From assembly GCF_932276165.1 (NCBI RefSeq), contig NC_064002.1, forward strand, positions 7,936,001 to 8,000,000: a DNA stretch of 64,000 nucleotides. Reading direction: 5' to 3'. Source of the DNA: Plutella xylostella (Eukaryota; Arthropoda; Insecta; Lepidoptera; Plutellidae). Every line of letters starts with the position of its first letter. Position 1 is the stretch's first letter. Under the pieces are notes generated by a model. It made no database searches. It was given only the letters and a program-made list of their open reading frames with translations, and was not told where the DNA came from. Of the stretch, positions 1-11,454 are shown piece after piece. The position numbers and the translations under genes were made by a program.

Positions 1-2569
1 GGCATGGAACAGTTAGTATACCTATTTCCTTAAACGTGTCTCTTAATGAAATTCTAGACCCTAATACATATATGGCTCGAATTGCTCGTTTTTGCAGAAC
101 AAAGATTTGATTAATGTCAGCCGCTCGTCCCCACAATAGAATTCCGTAAGACATAACACTATGAAAATAACTAAAATACACAAGCCTGGCTGTATCTACA
201 TCTGTTAACTGTCTAATGGTTCTAACCGCATAAGCTGCAGAACTCAATCTACCAGCTATCCTCTCAATATGGGGTCCCCATTGCAACTTTGAGTCAATTG
301 TAATACCCAGGAATACCGTTTCATTTACTAACTCTAGCTTATCGTTATTCAATGTCAAATATGTCTCTACTTGTCTTACATTAGGCAAAGTGAATTTAAT
401 ACATTTTGTTTTCTTGGAGTTAAGAGCTAAATTATTTACAGTGAACCAATTAGCAACTATGGAAAGAGTACTGTTTGCATTGTCAAAATTGACTTCTTGT
501 CGCTTCAACTTAAATATAAGTGAAGTATCATCAGCAAACAGTACTATCTCACATAATTTATCTACCAAAAACGGTAAATCGTTAACATATACAAGAAACA
601 AGAATGGTCCTAAAATCGAGCCTTGGGGAACACCCATACTGACAGGACAGCCAGCCGAACGCACTCCATTTATGTCAACTAGTTGAGTTCTGTTGCTCAA
701 GTATGATTCCAATAATGTAAGAGCTTTGCCAGTTAGCCCATAATATTTAAGTTTCATAAGTAGAGTGGCATGATCCACACAATCAAATGCTTTCGATAGA
801 TCGCAAAATACACCCACAGCATCAAGACGTTCCTCCCAAGCACTAAATATGTGTTTGACCAACGCGACACCAGCGTCAGTTGTAGATCGACCTTTGGTGA
901 AACCGAACTGTTGGTTATGGAGAAGGCCGTGAATACTAAAGTGCGAAAGCATTTGATGCAGCATAATTTTTTCAAATATTTTACTCAGTACTGGCAAAAC
1001 TGATACAGGCCTAAAATTATTGGGATCATTTTTCTCACCAGATTTAAAAAGCGGTATTAGTTTACTAAGTTTCATCAAATCGGGGAATACACCGACTTCA
1101 ATGCATCCGTTAAAAAGATTAGCCAAGTGGGGTGCTAGGATATCAATAACATGACTAATAACTTTAACGGACATGCCCCATAAATCTTCTGTCATTTTTA
1201 AATTTAATTCTTTATAAGTGGTAATTATGGTCTGTGTATTTATACCATGAAATTGAAAGTCGAGATCGCAAGGCGGTGCATTCCCTCTTAGCAAACGTTC
1301 AGCTTCAGCGCAAGATGAATCAAGGTTCTCAGTTGTAGCTAACGGTATACTACGGAAAAAATCTTCAAAGACGGAAGCCACTTCTTCACTAGATGAAACA
1401 ATTTTATCATTAATTTTAAGTTCAAAATTTAAATCACGTGGTTTATTCTTCCCGGTTTCAGTATTAATGATATTCCATACGGTTTTAATCTTGTTATTAG
1501 AGTTTTTAATCTTTCTATTTATATAATCTGATTTAGCTTGGTGGCAAACGGCTTTGAATATCTTTGTATATTTCTTTACATAATCTCTAAAGTTATCGTC
1601 ATGAGTAAATGTACGCTGTTCATAGAGATCATATAATTTACGTCTGCTCTTATAAATTCCCGATGTTGCCCAGTCATTAAGACTTAGTTTACAATTAACA
1701 TCTACTTCTTTCTTAGTGAACACGTTTTCAAATTCTTGAGACAAACCTTGAAATATTTCCTTAAAGGCATCATTGGGATTTCTTTCAGAGCTTCTACAGT
1801 AGCCAAGTTTACTGTTCAATCGAGATTTAAACTTATCAATTCTGTATGATGTTACTGGTCTGAACTTGAAAGTGGCTGACTTACGTTCAAAAGTACAAGG
1901 AAACGTAATAATTTGCCCACTGTGGTCGGATGGTAAACAATTGATTACAGAATGATTAGTAAAATCACAATTACAGTAAATATTGTCAATACAAGTGGCT
2001 GAGGTGGGAGTAATTCTAGTAGGTTCCAGGAAGACATTACTTAAATTATATGACTTGAAAAAATTAATTATACAACATTTCATAGAAGTCTCAACTAATA
2101 AATCAATATTAAAATCTCCCACCACGACCACTTGTTTTGAGCTCTTAGATAAGATGGTAAGACTATCCTCCATCACTTTCTCAAATACTTTATAGTCAGA
2201 AGAGGGGGGCCTGTACACGCTTAAAATTATATACTTGTCCATCTCAACACAAGCTAGTTCAGCTATTCTTTCGACCGATAATTTTACAATGTCTTTCCTA
2301 TCCTTACATTTTAAATTTTTCTTTACAAATATTAATGATCCTCCTTTGTCTAACGATTTCCTATTAAATGAGCTAATAACATTGTAATTTTTTACATTAA
2401 AATTCATGTCATCATTATTAAGGTGATGCTCAGTAATACAAATTATGTCTATGTCGTATTGTTCTAAAAATAACTCTAGCATTAGAAGTTTGCGAGAAAG
2501 CCCCTGAATGTTCTGGTGTACAACTCTCAGTTGCTCATCTCTTGTCGAGCATGGCAGTTTAAATTTACA
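1..2569 (-). CDS. LINE ORF2: endonuclease-reverse transcriptase (partial, runs off window)
   Basis: The reading frame is open from 2569 down to base 1. The N-terminal part is an apurinic endonuclease-like domain: HQNIQGLSRK near the start (first catalytic Asn), then ITEHHL, YRPPSS, VVVGDFNID and PSDHSGQI. The RT follows, with FRPVSVLPVLSKIFEKI, FGFTKGRSTTDAG, FCDLSKAFDCVDH, GVPQGSILGP and the catalytic FADDT near 480-520. The first in-frame ATG is at 2482, but that start would drop the HQNIQG segment with its catalytic Asn. I therefore give the whole open frame. It overlaps the last 43 bases of ORF1 in the -1 frame, which suggests frameshifting, coupled reinitiation or non-ATG initiation. The C-terminus is off the window. 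Confidence 0.88.
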
Positions 2570-4200
2570 TTAGTATTACTACTAACTATCGTATCAGTTG
2601 GTCCTACTTCTGTTATACTACTTATAACAGGGTCATAAATATTGTAAGCTAACAATTTAGCTATCTGTCGCTTATAAAACTTAGGTACAAATAATGTACT
2701 CTTAGTCAAAATAAAATTATGAATAAATTTATTTGTATCGAAATACATCATTCTTTCTCTGTCACCAAAGGTCATGTTAAATAATAACATATTTAAATCA
2801 CCTATGTAATTATTCTGCTTTGTAGTCCGTGAGGCGGAGTAAGGGAAAGCACAAATAATGGTTTTCCTAACATTAATAGAAGAAAGTGCGTCATAACATT
2901 GAATTATGTCCTCTTTCTCTACTTCTATGCTATTTCCTACTAGTAATACTATTGTAGTATTCAAGCTGTATTGCCCTGACACTATCCTATCTACAATTTG
3001 CTTAAATGAGGCACCTGGCATACATATATTAACTACTTTTTGCCTGAGATAGTCGTTCAGCACATAGCCCATTTTACTACCTAACTTATCAGAAAAAACA
3101 ATTGTCTCATAAGGAGAACAACTGTAGCTACTCGATGGGGCTTCTTCTTGCAGACTGGTACATGAAGACGAGGCTGGGGTCACTGCGGGCTGCTTTGACA
3201 TTGGAGTATAGAGTGATGGCGTGGCGGGCTCGTCGTTGCAGAATCCATCTGGCCGGAACTCATCTGGAGTGCACGTGGTGGAGGCCGGGGTGGACTGCTG
3301 CAGCTGCTTGGCAATGTCACTGGTATGAGTGCCCAGTGAAGTATTGGTAGCAGGCTGGATAGGTGATGCATCTTGGGTGGCCTCTGATAGAGCCAGAGCC
3401 GCTGACATCTGGGAGCTGGTGGTGTTTTCCTCAGTAGATGGTACCCTTGGAGTGTTTAAGACTAACTTCAAGTTATTTAGTCTTTGTTGTAGCATCGCCA
3501 TATTTATCTCATACTGTTCGTTGCAGTCTGCGAGCTCCTGGTTTTGTTTAGAAATTTCTTTCTCGTATTTTTGGACCAGTGTTCCAAGTCTCACCTTTTC
3601 TGATTTTAAAGGTTGGTGTGGGATGGTCTTATATTTCTTGATTGTTTTCTTAGTTCTACTTATAAATCTATTTATTCTACAATATTTCTTTAGTTTATTT
3701 GCACCTATTATCTTGATTTTCTTTTCACAACAATCATCATATTGCAGTTCCTTACAAGGTGTGGTTAGGTCTATTGTAGGCACAGTTTTTGAGTGGGAGC
3801 TAACTAGTTCGTCATACAAGGCCATTGTTTCATTATTTGCATCATGCTGTTTCTTCTCATTCAGTCTGTGGATTTCAGCATTTGACTCTGCCAGCTGTTG
3901 TTCAAGGCTGTGAATCTGAGACAGGGTGACTTCGTGTATATCTTGGCATTGCTGGTATGAGTGTAGCAAGTTACTCAACTCGTCACATTTGCCTTGCAAG
4001 TCCTGACATTGGATATCTAACTCGGTCACAACATTCTTCAGGGATGTGTTCTTTTTCAAGAGACATTCAAATTCCTTCTCATTTTCTTCCCGTTCTTTCA
4101 TCAGTTGATCAGACAGGTCTCGAGATGCTTTAAGGTCTTCGAGTGTGTTCCTCAGCTGGAGCTCCAGGTCACGGGTTTGTGCTTTCCCACGGGTCATCAT
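2527..4200 (-). CDS. LINE ORF1: coiled-coil protein with a C-terminal SGNH-like domain
   Basis: This is a 557-residue protein starting at MMTRGKAQTRD. Residues about 1-120 and 195-245 are long Leu/Glu/Lys/Gln heptad-like coiled coils, as expected for LINE ORF1 multimers that bind RNA. Residues about 250-370 are Ser/Thr/Pro/Gln-rich and probably disordered. The last 190 residues, with IVFSDKLGSKMG, VNICMPGASFKQIVDRI and TTIVLLVGNS, resemble the block order of SGNH/GDSL esterase domains known from some CR1 ORF1 proteins. The usual GDS is read here as FSDK, so the nucleophile may be missing. No CCHC zinc knuckle is seen. The fold assignment is an inference from weak motifs. Confidence 0.8.
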   Translation of the reverse strand: MMTRGKAQTRDLELQLRNTLEDLKASRDLSDQLMKEREENEKEFECLLKKNTSLKNVVTELDIQCQDLQGKCDELSNLLHSYQQCQDIHEVTLSQIHSLEQQLAESNAEIHRLNEKKQHDANNETMALYDELVSSHSKTVPTIDLTTPCKELQYDDCCEKKIKIIGANKLKKYCRINRFISRTKKTIKKYKTIPHQPLKSEKVRLGTLVQKYEKEISKQNQELADCNEQYEINMAMLQQRLNNLKLVLNTPRVPSTEENTTSSQMSAALALSEATQDASPIQPATNTSLGTHTSDIAKQLQQSTPASTTCTPDEFRPDGFCNDEPATPSLYTPMSKQPAVTPASSSCTSLQEEAPSSSYSCSPYETIVFSDKLGSKMGYVLNDYLRQKVVNICMPGASFKQIVDRIVSGQYSLNTTIVLLVGNSIEVEKEDIIQCYDALSSINVRKTIICAFPYSASRTTKQNNYIGDLNMLLFNMTFGDRERMMYFDTNKFIHNFILTKSTLFVPKFYKRQIAKLLAYNIYDPVISSITEVGPTDTIVSSNTNVNLNCHARQEMSN

Positions 4201-5284
4201 CTTTGGTAGTTTCCTGAAACCACACGGGGGAGTACGGTAGTATATCGATAGATAATGAAGATTGGTAGTTAAACTAGTGAGATATGAAATTGTTTATCAC
4301 TGTTACAATGATTACAGGACAACAAGGTGTTAAAAGATATTAAAAATAAGAAAATATATATATTTATGTAATTATGTAAGCATAAAAAGTACCTAGTTTA
4401 CTTATTTGGTAGCTAAGCTAGTCTAAGGAAGTGAATGTTAGTTATCTATGTAACAAGTATAGGCATTCAAATTCACTTCCACATATTAGTCAAGTGAAAC
4501 GAGCACACGAGTCATAGAAGGATTTATGTCCCTAAAGTACCTAAACCAAGACTACAGGGATGGGGACAAGGTTATGTTAGTACTTATGAAAAAAATAAAA
4601 CCTACAACACAAGTTTAAAAAAATATAATATATAAATTCTATACTGCAACTTGTTCTTCTAACTATATTGTGATTAAATTGAAATGAAATAGAAAGTATA
4701 ACAATGAAACATAGGGAGACTGTTATTGATAGATAGGAATACTAAAGTGAAAATACTAAATTATAGTAGCAAATTACTAATGAAAAAAAAGGGGAGGAAA
4801 TACAAAATTAACGGAAAAGAACGTTGTAATAGGTGGTTATATAGAATTAGACAAGATATTAAGACTAAGGGGAGAAAATACTTAATAATTATAGATAATT
4901 TTACACAATACTCGCCTGATATTTCGTTGCAAATTCGAAATTTGACAGGTCACCGGTGAGTCCAATTTCCAAGCTCACCAATTAGGTTATAACTATGTTG
5001 TGAGGCACAAAATTCACTTTAGTTACTTGAATTAGCACTAGATTTTTACTATTACAATGATTTTAAGCTTATTAACTAGTTTTTAATGAATAAAATTAAT
5101 TTAATTTTAAGCAGCTGTTTCATTGACAGCTATTCGCCAGGGTTGCCAGGCGAAAAAAAAAACTACTCCGCCATTTATGGCCTGATATTGAAAATTATTT
5201 TTTTGTTGCATTGGGTTGAGCTCAGGGGTGGTCCCATTTTTTTTTTCAGAATTTTACCCACCCCCAATGGTGGGTAAAGGATTT
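4201..5284. other. AT-rich spacer without a recognisable gene
   Basis: This holds the probable 5' leader of the upstream LINE (just above 4200) and then AT-rich sequence. A 77-codon plus-strand open frame at 4726-4959 is Lys/Ile/Asn-rich, has no domain, and is probably chance. The stretch at 5140-5284 carries A-, T- and C-rich tracts next to the junction with the truncated LINE. Confidence 0.5.
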
Positions 5285-6810
5285 AAGAGATGGCCAGAGG
5301 AAAATCACCGGGGCTTGACGGTCTTTCTATTGAGCACATACAAAACAGCGGCTTGTATACAATGCAAGCACTTACACTATTATATAACTCCATATTAACC
5401 ACCTCTCACATTCCTAAGATACTTGCACAAACAGTGGTTACACCAATCCTCAAAAGTGCAAAGAAGGATAAATCGAGCTCCGGCAATTATCGACCTATAG
5501 CACTGGCCTCCATCATCGCTCGACTACTAGAAAAGGTATTGCACTCTATGGCTGAGGTATACTTAACTTCCGAGCCAAATCAAATGGGGTTCAAACACAG
5601 TCACTCTACTGTAACGTGTGTGTATACGCTAAAACAGATAGCCAGCTACTACAAAAAACGAAAAACCTCAATCTACGCCTGCTTTTTAGATCTTAGCAAG
5701 GCTTTCGATCGTGTAGCACATGAACAGCTATGGAATAAAATTGAAAATCGAGGCGCTCCTACCGCCATTGTAAAGGTGCTAAGCGCCTGGTATAAAGCAC
5801 AGAGAAACGTTGTGCGTTGGAATGGTGTACTGTCGGAGCCAGTGGGATTGAGCTGCGGCGTGAGACAGGGTGGTAGCATGTCCCCGGTCCTGTTCAACCT
5901 GTACATGGACGATCTGAACAAGCAGCTCACACAGACCCAAGTCGGATGCTCCATGCACGGGACCATGGTAAACAATATCTGTTACGCGGACGACATGGTC
6001 CTGCTGGCCCCCTCCATCTCCGCGATGCGCGAACTTCTGTCGGTGTGTGAGAAGTATGCAGACGATCACAATATGCAGTATAACGCGGACAAATCGGAGT
6101 ATATGATCTTCCAGTCAGAGAACACACTTACAACTGATCTCCCATTAATACTGAAAGGAGAAACATTACGGCGGGCTGAAGAAGTGAAATATCTAGGCCA
6201 CATTATTAATTCTAGACTTTCAGATGATGCCGACATTGAACGCCAACGAAGAGCCGTGACGGTGCGTGCTAACATGCTGGCGCGGCGCTTCCAGCGCTGC
6301 AGCGGGGAGGTGAAGCGCCAGCTGTTCCTCACGTACTGCACCAGCGTGTACACGGTGGAGCTGTGGAGCTCGCACACGGTGGAGGCGATGCGGCGCATGC
6401 GCGTGCAGTACAACCACGCGTGGCGCGCGCTGTTCCGCCTGCCGTACCACTGCAGCGCCAGCGGCATGTTCGCGGCGGGGCGCGCGCCGGGCTGGGCCGC
6501 GCTGCTGCGCCGGCGCTCCGCGTCCACGCGCGCCGTCATCTTCGCGTCCGACAACCCCATACTGTGCGCGGTCCGGCAGTGGCCGGAGAGCCCACTACAC
6601 GATACGTGGAGGAAATATCATGTGTCATTCCTTTGATAGCTTGTGTCCGAGTGCTTGTTTTTAATTAAATTTTATTTTTATTGTATTATTATTATTAATG
6701 TTTAGTGTGTGAATTATTTGTAATATTATTTTTTGTGATGTGCATTTTTTATTGGACCTATGGTCTGGAAATAAAGATAATTTATTTTATTTATTTATTT
6801 ATTTAAAGGG
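5285..6810 (+). mobile_element. 5'-truncated LINE with (ATTT)n tail
   Basis: The element starts inside the reverse transcriptase and ends in a short 3' UTR with AATAAA-like sequence at about 6770 and a run of ATTT repeats (6780-6806). Such a 5' truncation is the usual result of incomplete target-primed reverse transcription. An in-frame stop lies directly upstream of the first codon, at 5284-5286. I could not settle a target duplication. The 6280-6600 part is much more GC-rich than the flanks. Confidence 0.8.
5290..6636 (+). pseudogene. LINE reverse transcriptase, C-terminal 448 codons
   Basis: The frame begins at MARGKSPGLDGLSIEH, an early RT motif. It goes on with NYRPIALASIIARLLEKVL, FLDLSKAFDRVAHEQLW, GVRQGGSMSPVLFNLYMDDL and the catalytic YADDM (about 5971-5985), then thumb and C-terminal regions. 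The whole upstream endonuclease is missing, so the protein cannot support transposition although the remaining frame is open. The clade differs from the LINE at 1-4200 (YADDM against FADDT). I do not assign a family name. The start codon is simply the first Met in the truncated frame. Confidence 0.85.
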
Positions 6811-8180
6811 GTAAAAACAGGGTAGGTATTTTCATTTTCGGCACCTATAAACCGATTCTAATGAAATTTAGAACATAAATATACTTCTTATAACAAAAAA
6901 ATATGATGGTGACCTTGAGCTGATCTGATGATGAAAACGGAAGGAAGTCAAGGGAACTCCTCAACGGTATATAGCATAGTTGCTCACGAGGTAGTCCTCG
7001 TGTTTAGGCTTGAATGATTCGTATTGACTAGTAGGACTTATTGGTATCATTTGCATCTTACTTTTGATTGAAAATAAACTAAAAAGAATAAAATAAAATA
7101 ATAATTTTAAAAAATGATTTTTTTTAAGTCGATTTTTAATGTTCCCTCTATTTGTCCCGGAAAACCCACGGAAAAGAAGAACGAGAAGCTAACACGGACA
7201 AGCTTGTTGATAAATAAACAGTCAACATTACGGCATTTTCCTTATCACCTTCATTTGTTTCAACTTCTCAATGGTCGCACTATACTTACAAGTCAAGTAC
7301 CTACGAATATTTTGGTTTGGTATAAGTAAGGTATAACACTAGTTAAGTAAAACAAAGATTAAAATGGCAAGCCGATTCGTAGAATCGTATCTCTGTGAAT
7401 AAATTTATTATAATAGATATGTTTTCCTACTCCTAAACATTGTGATTGTGACGGCTGTATATTTAATACCGTTTCTTTATCCCTTTAATTGTTTCACTAA
7501 ATTTTAAGATAGCAACATCCTAGCTTAAATATTATAATTGTGAAAGTTTTTAAGGATGAATGTTAATATTTATTTATGAAATTTTGCAAGCATAAGATGA
7601 CATCCTAAACCTATTTTCATCCCGGAATTTTCCCAGAAAAACCTTTAAATGTGAATCGAAGCATACAAGAAAAGCAAGCTTAAGGCACAACCCTATTCAT
7701 AAGAATTTTATTATTACAGGTTTATGAACCTACAAAGAATTATTATGTACCTACCTAAGGTAAGACTGAGATCTAAGCCCTCAGCGGTGTTGGGTACGGA
7801 GTGTAATCTTGTTAATATTTCTACATCAGCCTTAATTATTTCTACTGTTGCTAATTCACTTGTTTATGGCGTACCCACATTTTATGATGTTAATTAAATC
7901 TTTATTAGAGTAGGTAGGTATATAAGAAGCGTAATTTAATTTAAAGCAAATTTAGATTACAAGATTACCTACTGGAAAGAAAATTAGCACGTACCTACTC
8001 ATGATTTTCCTTTTTTAAATATAATATATTTTACACTAGGCATATATGTTATTTGCCATACATACACGTATTTAAAGTGTAATTTAGATACTTACTTTAT
8101 TTTTTTATGTCAGCAAATATTGCCTGTTATAGGAACTTTAAAACGATCACCAAGTGACCTCCACACCTTATATTTATAGC
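6811..8180. other. AT-rich intergenic DNA
   Basis: I see no gene, RNA gene or clear repeat boundary here. Short open frames such as 7114-7329 have no recognisable domain. Confidence 0.5.
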
Positions 8181-8181
8181 A

Positions 8182-8549
8182 TACTACTACTAGTGTGGGA
8201 CGCCACCTGCACCGACACAGTGGCCCCCTCCCACATCCAGGGTAGTGCCGCGGCGGCGGGCACGGCGGCGGCTGCTGCAGAAAACCTCAAACGGCGCAAA
8301 TACAACGGTCTGTCTGACAGCTACATATTTGTGCCGTTTGGGGTTGAGACCCTGGGGCCGTGGGGACCCGAAGCGCGACGATTAGTAAAAGAACTTTCGT
8401 CGCGCCTGGTCGAGGTATCAAGGGACCAGAGGGCTGGCAGCTATCTCAGCCAGCGCATCAGCCTGGCTATACAGAGAGGGAACGCTGCCAGCCTCCTCGG
8501 AACCATCCCGGGCGACGGCAGCGAACTAAAAGAAATATTCTACCTTTGA
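8182..8549 (+). pseudogene. C-terminal fragment of a retroelement polyprotein
   Basis: The segment encodes VWDATCTDTVAPSHI, an Ala-rich linker, FVPFGVETLGPWGP and GSYLSQRISLAIQRGN, ending at a stop at 8549. This block is familiar as the C-terminal end of many invertebrate RT-containing proteins annotated as uncharacterised. Homology starts abruptly near 8182 (LLLVWDATC), so the upstream Met-led part is unrelated flank and the copy is 5'-truncated. The frame is intact and markedly GC-rich against its surroundings, which suggests a fairly recent insertion. The family is recalled from pattern only. Confidence 0.6.
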
Positions 8550-10600
8550 TAAACTCCTGTTTATTAAGGGTAGAATATTTCCAGGCCAGTTATAAGTATT
8601 TTATATTATTATCATTTTTATTTGTAAAATATATAGATAGTTTAGTTAAATAATAAGTACTTAACATTTTATTTTAATAATAACTACATATAATAATATA
8701 AAACTTCGCATACTACTATGTAATGGGCAAGTATTTTTAAATTGTCAGGGTTATCATTATCATAATATTATAAATATGGGTGACGCACACCGCACCTATT
8801 GACTATGAAAAAAACATGGTAGAGTACAACATCGCCAACTTTACAACGGGTAAAAGACCTCACTTGTTTTTGTTCCAAAGTTAGCGTTGGTGGACTTTAG
8901 GCTCATCGATGATTTAGTTATAATTTCATATTGACGTGTCTTTGTCATACATTTTACATTGTCTGAAGATACCTACCTACACGATGATTTTATGGATTAC
9001 CTCACTTGTTTCTCTGTTATGTTATGTATGATTTGTCTGAGGTAAGCATACCTACCTACCTATTATATTATACGCTTCCCTCAGTAGGTAAATTATGAGA
9101 TAACACAATATATATTTTATATACTTAGACGTCATACATAAATTATGCGGGTTCAACAATTGTGAAGTAGTGATATCTATGCAACTAAGTACATACATAC
9201 CTGTATAATATATCCGTAATAATATTATTCAATGTAAAATTATAATAATATACCTATGTGATTATAAAATTTCTAGAGATAAGTAGATACTTCAGTATTA
9301 ATAAAAACATGTTCTACAAATATTTCACACAACCTACCATATTTAAAGCTTCATCACACAAAGAAAGCATAAACAAAAGTTTAATCCGCCGTGTATGTTC
9401 TAAATTTAATAATAATAATAATATTATCAATATATTTCTAAAAGCGGCAAAGTTTTAGAATAACACGAACGTTGGGCGTAAATATTTTATTGTATACTGG
9501 AGATTAGCAAAGTTGTGAGATAACATCCCAAGTTATATAACCGAAGTTGCGTTGACATTTATGAGTTCTCTTCCCGTTTCTGTTTGCTAGGCTAAAATAT
9601 TATGCTCTACGAAATCACTTTCACAACAAAAAGAGATTAGGAAAAAAATATTATGATAAAGTACCTACCTATAATTTAAGTACCTACCTATAATTTACGT
9701 AAATAATTATTTGGCGTCTACCAGTCTCTAGTCGTCCTTATTAACTACCGCCTACATGATTAAAGTAAGACCAATCGGATAAAATCAATATCGCCCAATG
9801 ATTAATGTCTCTATTTATCTTTTTTTGACCACCAACTATTAAAAAAATACTTCAAAGGCATTATCTTCTAGAGCCACTTAAAAAACAACAAAATATCTTC
9901 ACATCTTCACCCATGAAAAACAGACACAAAACGTAGGTACCTACTTACACACTACACATTTTTACGGCCGTTACATTTTACAACAATCACATTTATACCA
10001 AACAAGATGTCAAGGTACGTGATATACTGGACTCTCCTTTTTATTTACAACCAGACAGATGCAAGAGATGCTGAAATATTTATTCATAGAACACTGGACT
10101 CGACTCTTTTAACTGAAAGCACAACGTAGTGATTTATCCTTGAGAACCGAACTGATGATTGCTGAAGCGAAAATGTTCTTTTAAATGGTTTATTACGTTC
10201 GAGGTGGCTGACCGAAATTTAGTGATGCTCTTGGAGCGAATAGTATTGTTCTTATAGTTTACCGTCAAATTTTGCTATCATTGATTGACCTAGCCCAGCG
10301 AATAAAACAAATAGTTTTATTTTGGATTCCCATACTAAAAACACTAAGTAAAAAGCAACATGTATTTAAATACGTAATTTTCCAGTGTTCTAACAAAAAA
10401 AAAACTAAACTAAACTAAACTATCAGAATCTTTCCATTACTATGAGACGGCATACTTAAACTTTCGTGGATGCAGTACTGATAATCAGCTGATACCGATG
10501 ACCGACCACAAATTTAACGGCTAGAAGCCCGCCCCAACGATAAACACTCAAAACAGAAACACGAGCGAAATCATTGTAGTGGCAAATAAAGATCGTATTA
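8550..10600. other. AT-rich intergenic DNA
   Basis: No supported gene is seen. The sequence is rich in GTAGGTA/TACCTAC words and TAATAATA runs, typical low-complexity lepidopteran spacer. The open frame at 9258-9458 is Asn/Ile/Lys-rich and probably chance. Confidence 0.5.
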
Positions 10601-10730
10601 GCTCGTCAATTAGTTAGGCCAAGTTTCGGCCGCGGGCCTTGGCTCGTTGTGACAATGAACGCGCGACGTCGCTAAATATACCGCGCCCACACCTGCGCCC
10701 GGGCACTCAGCTGTTCGCGACCGTTTCCTC
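10600..10730 (+). promoter_or_regulatory. Candidate core promoter in a CpG-rich patch
   Basis: A CpG-rich patch (10628-10725) stands out in AT-rich surroundings. It contains TAAATATA at 10673-10680 and TCAGCT at 10707, about the spacing expected between a TATA box and an initiator. No gene downstream could be tied to it. This is a weak inference from spacing and composition only. Confidence 0.25.
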
Positions 10731-11454
10731 AAACGTTATTGTGATGTTGCTTCAAGAAGATGCGGTCATTGATGAGATTTTTTTTTTTGTGTTTTTTTCT
10801 AGTCTCGGTGAATTTTACCAAACTCAAAACGTATTTAAAATTTTATTTAAATAATAAATATCTGTTCGTTTGTCAGGCCACTAAATACGTGCGTAGCGCT
10901 TGGTAAAATTCCACCTTAGTGAGTAGCAAACACTACCTATGGCTTGGTTAGGTTAAGTTGGTTACCCTGGTAGGATTGGTCAGTCATTATGTCACGTGGG
11001 GAGGCTTCATTCATGCACCCTTTTCTAGTAGAAAAATTTTGGTTGTTACTTTTTCTTAGTACCTACCTATAAGACGTATAAATTAATGCATTACGCATTT
11101 TAATTCGAAGAAAATGAGACAGTGAATTAATTATCTCGACATAATAATTTATAATGCATACCGAGTTCAAAATTCAAACAACACATTAACAAACTGACGT
11201 TGATTGCTCTGACTTTCTTTACGATTGTCTAAACAAATTCAAACTGCGTTTAAACAGCTATATTCATAATTGTGGTGAATTATGTAAAGCTCAAGACGGT
11301 CACGAACTAATTATGTTGACTTTGGAAATTCCGTAGTGAAACCTTTTTAAGGCTGTTAGGTAGGTACAAAATCTAACTAGCGTCACCTATAAAAAAATGT
11401 AAAAACCTTAAGGCAAAGCAAAGATCGCAGGTTTTTATTGGGTGCGAATTGCGA

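Larger units (their letters stand above)
1..4200 (-). mobile_element. CR1-like non-LTR retrotransposon, apparently intact within the window
   Basis: Two overlapping open frames on the minus strand form a typical two-ORF LINE. ORF1 (2527-4200) is a coiled-coil protein. ORF2 (from 2569 to the window edge) has an apurinic-type endonuclease followed by a reverse transcriptase. No stop or frameshift is seen in about 2.57 kb of ORF2, so the copy looks young. The 3' end, tail and target duplication lie outside the window. The 5' end is not marked by any signal I can see and probably lies a little above 4200. The FADDT catalytic motif, the GVPQGSILGP motif and the two-ORF layout fit the CR1/L2/Daphne group. 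The exact clade needs an RT phylogeny. Confidence 0.85.

Noticed and set aside
3102..3913. Plus-strand open frames of 82 and 194 codons
   Set aside because: They are antisense to LINE ORF1, with composition expected for the complement of coiled-coil and Ser/Pro-rich coding sequence.
4726..4959. 77-codon frame that might be a small gene
   Set aside because: Low-complexity Lys/Ile/Asn composition from AT-rich DNA, no domain, no promoter or splice context.
6066..6668. GC-rich frames on both strands over the truncated LINE (Arg/Ala/His-rich)
   Set aside because: They are shadows of the RT frame at 5290-6636, whose motifs are clear.
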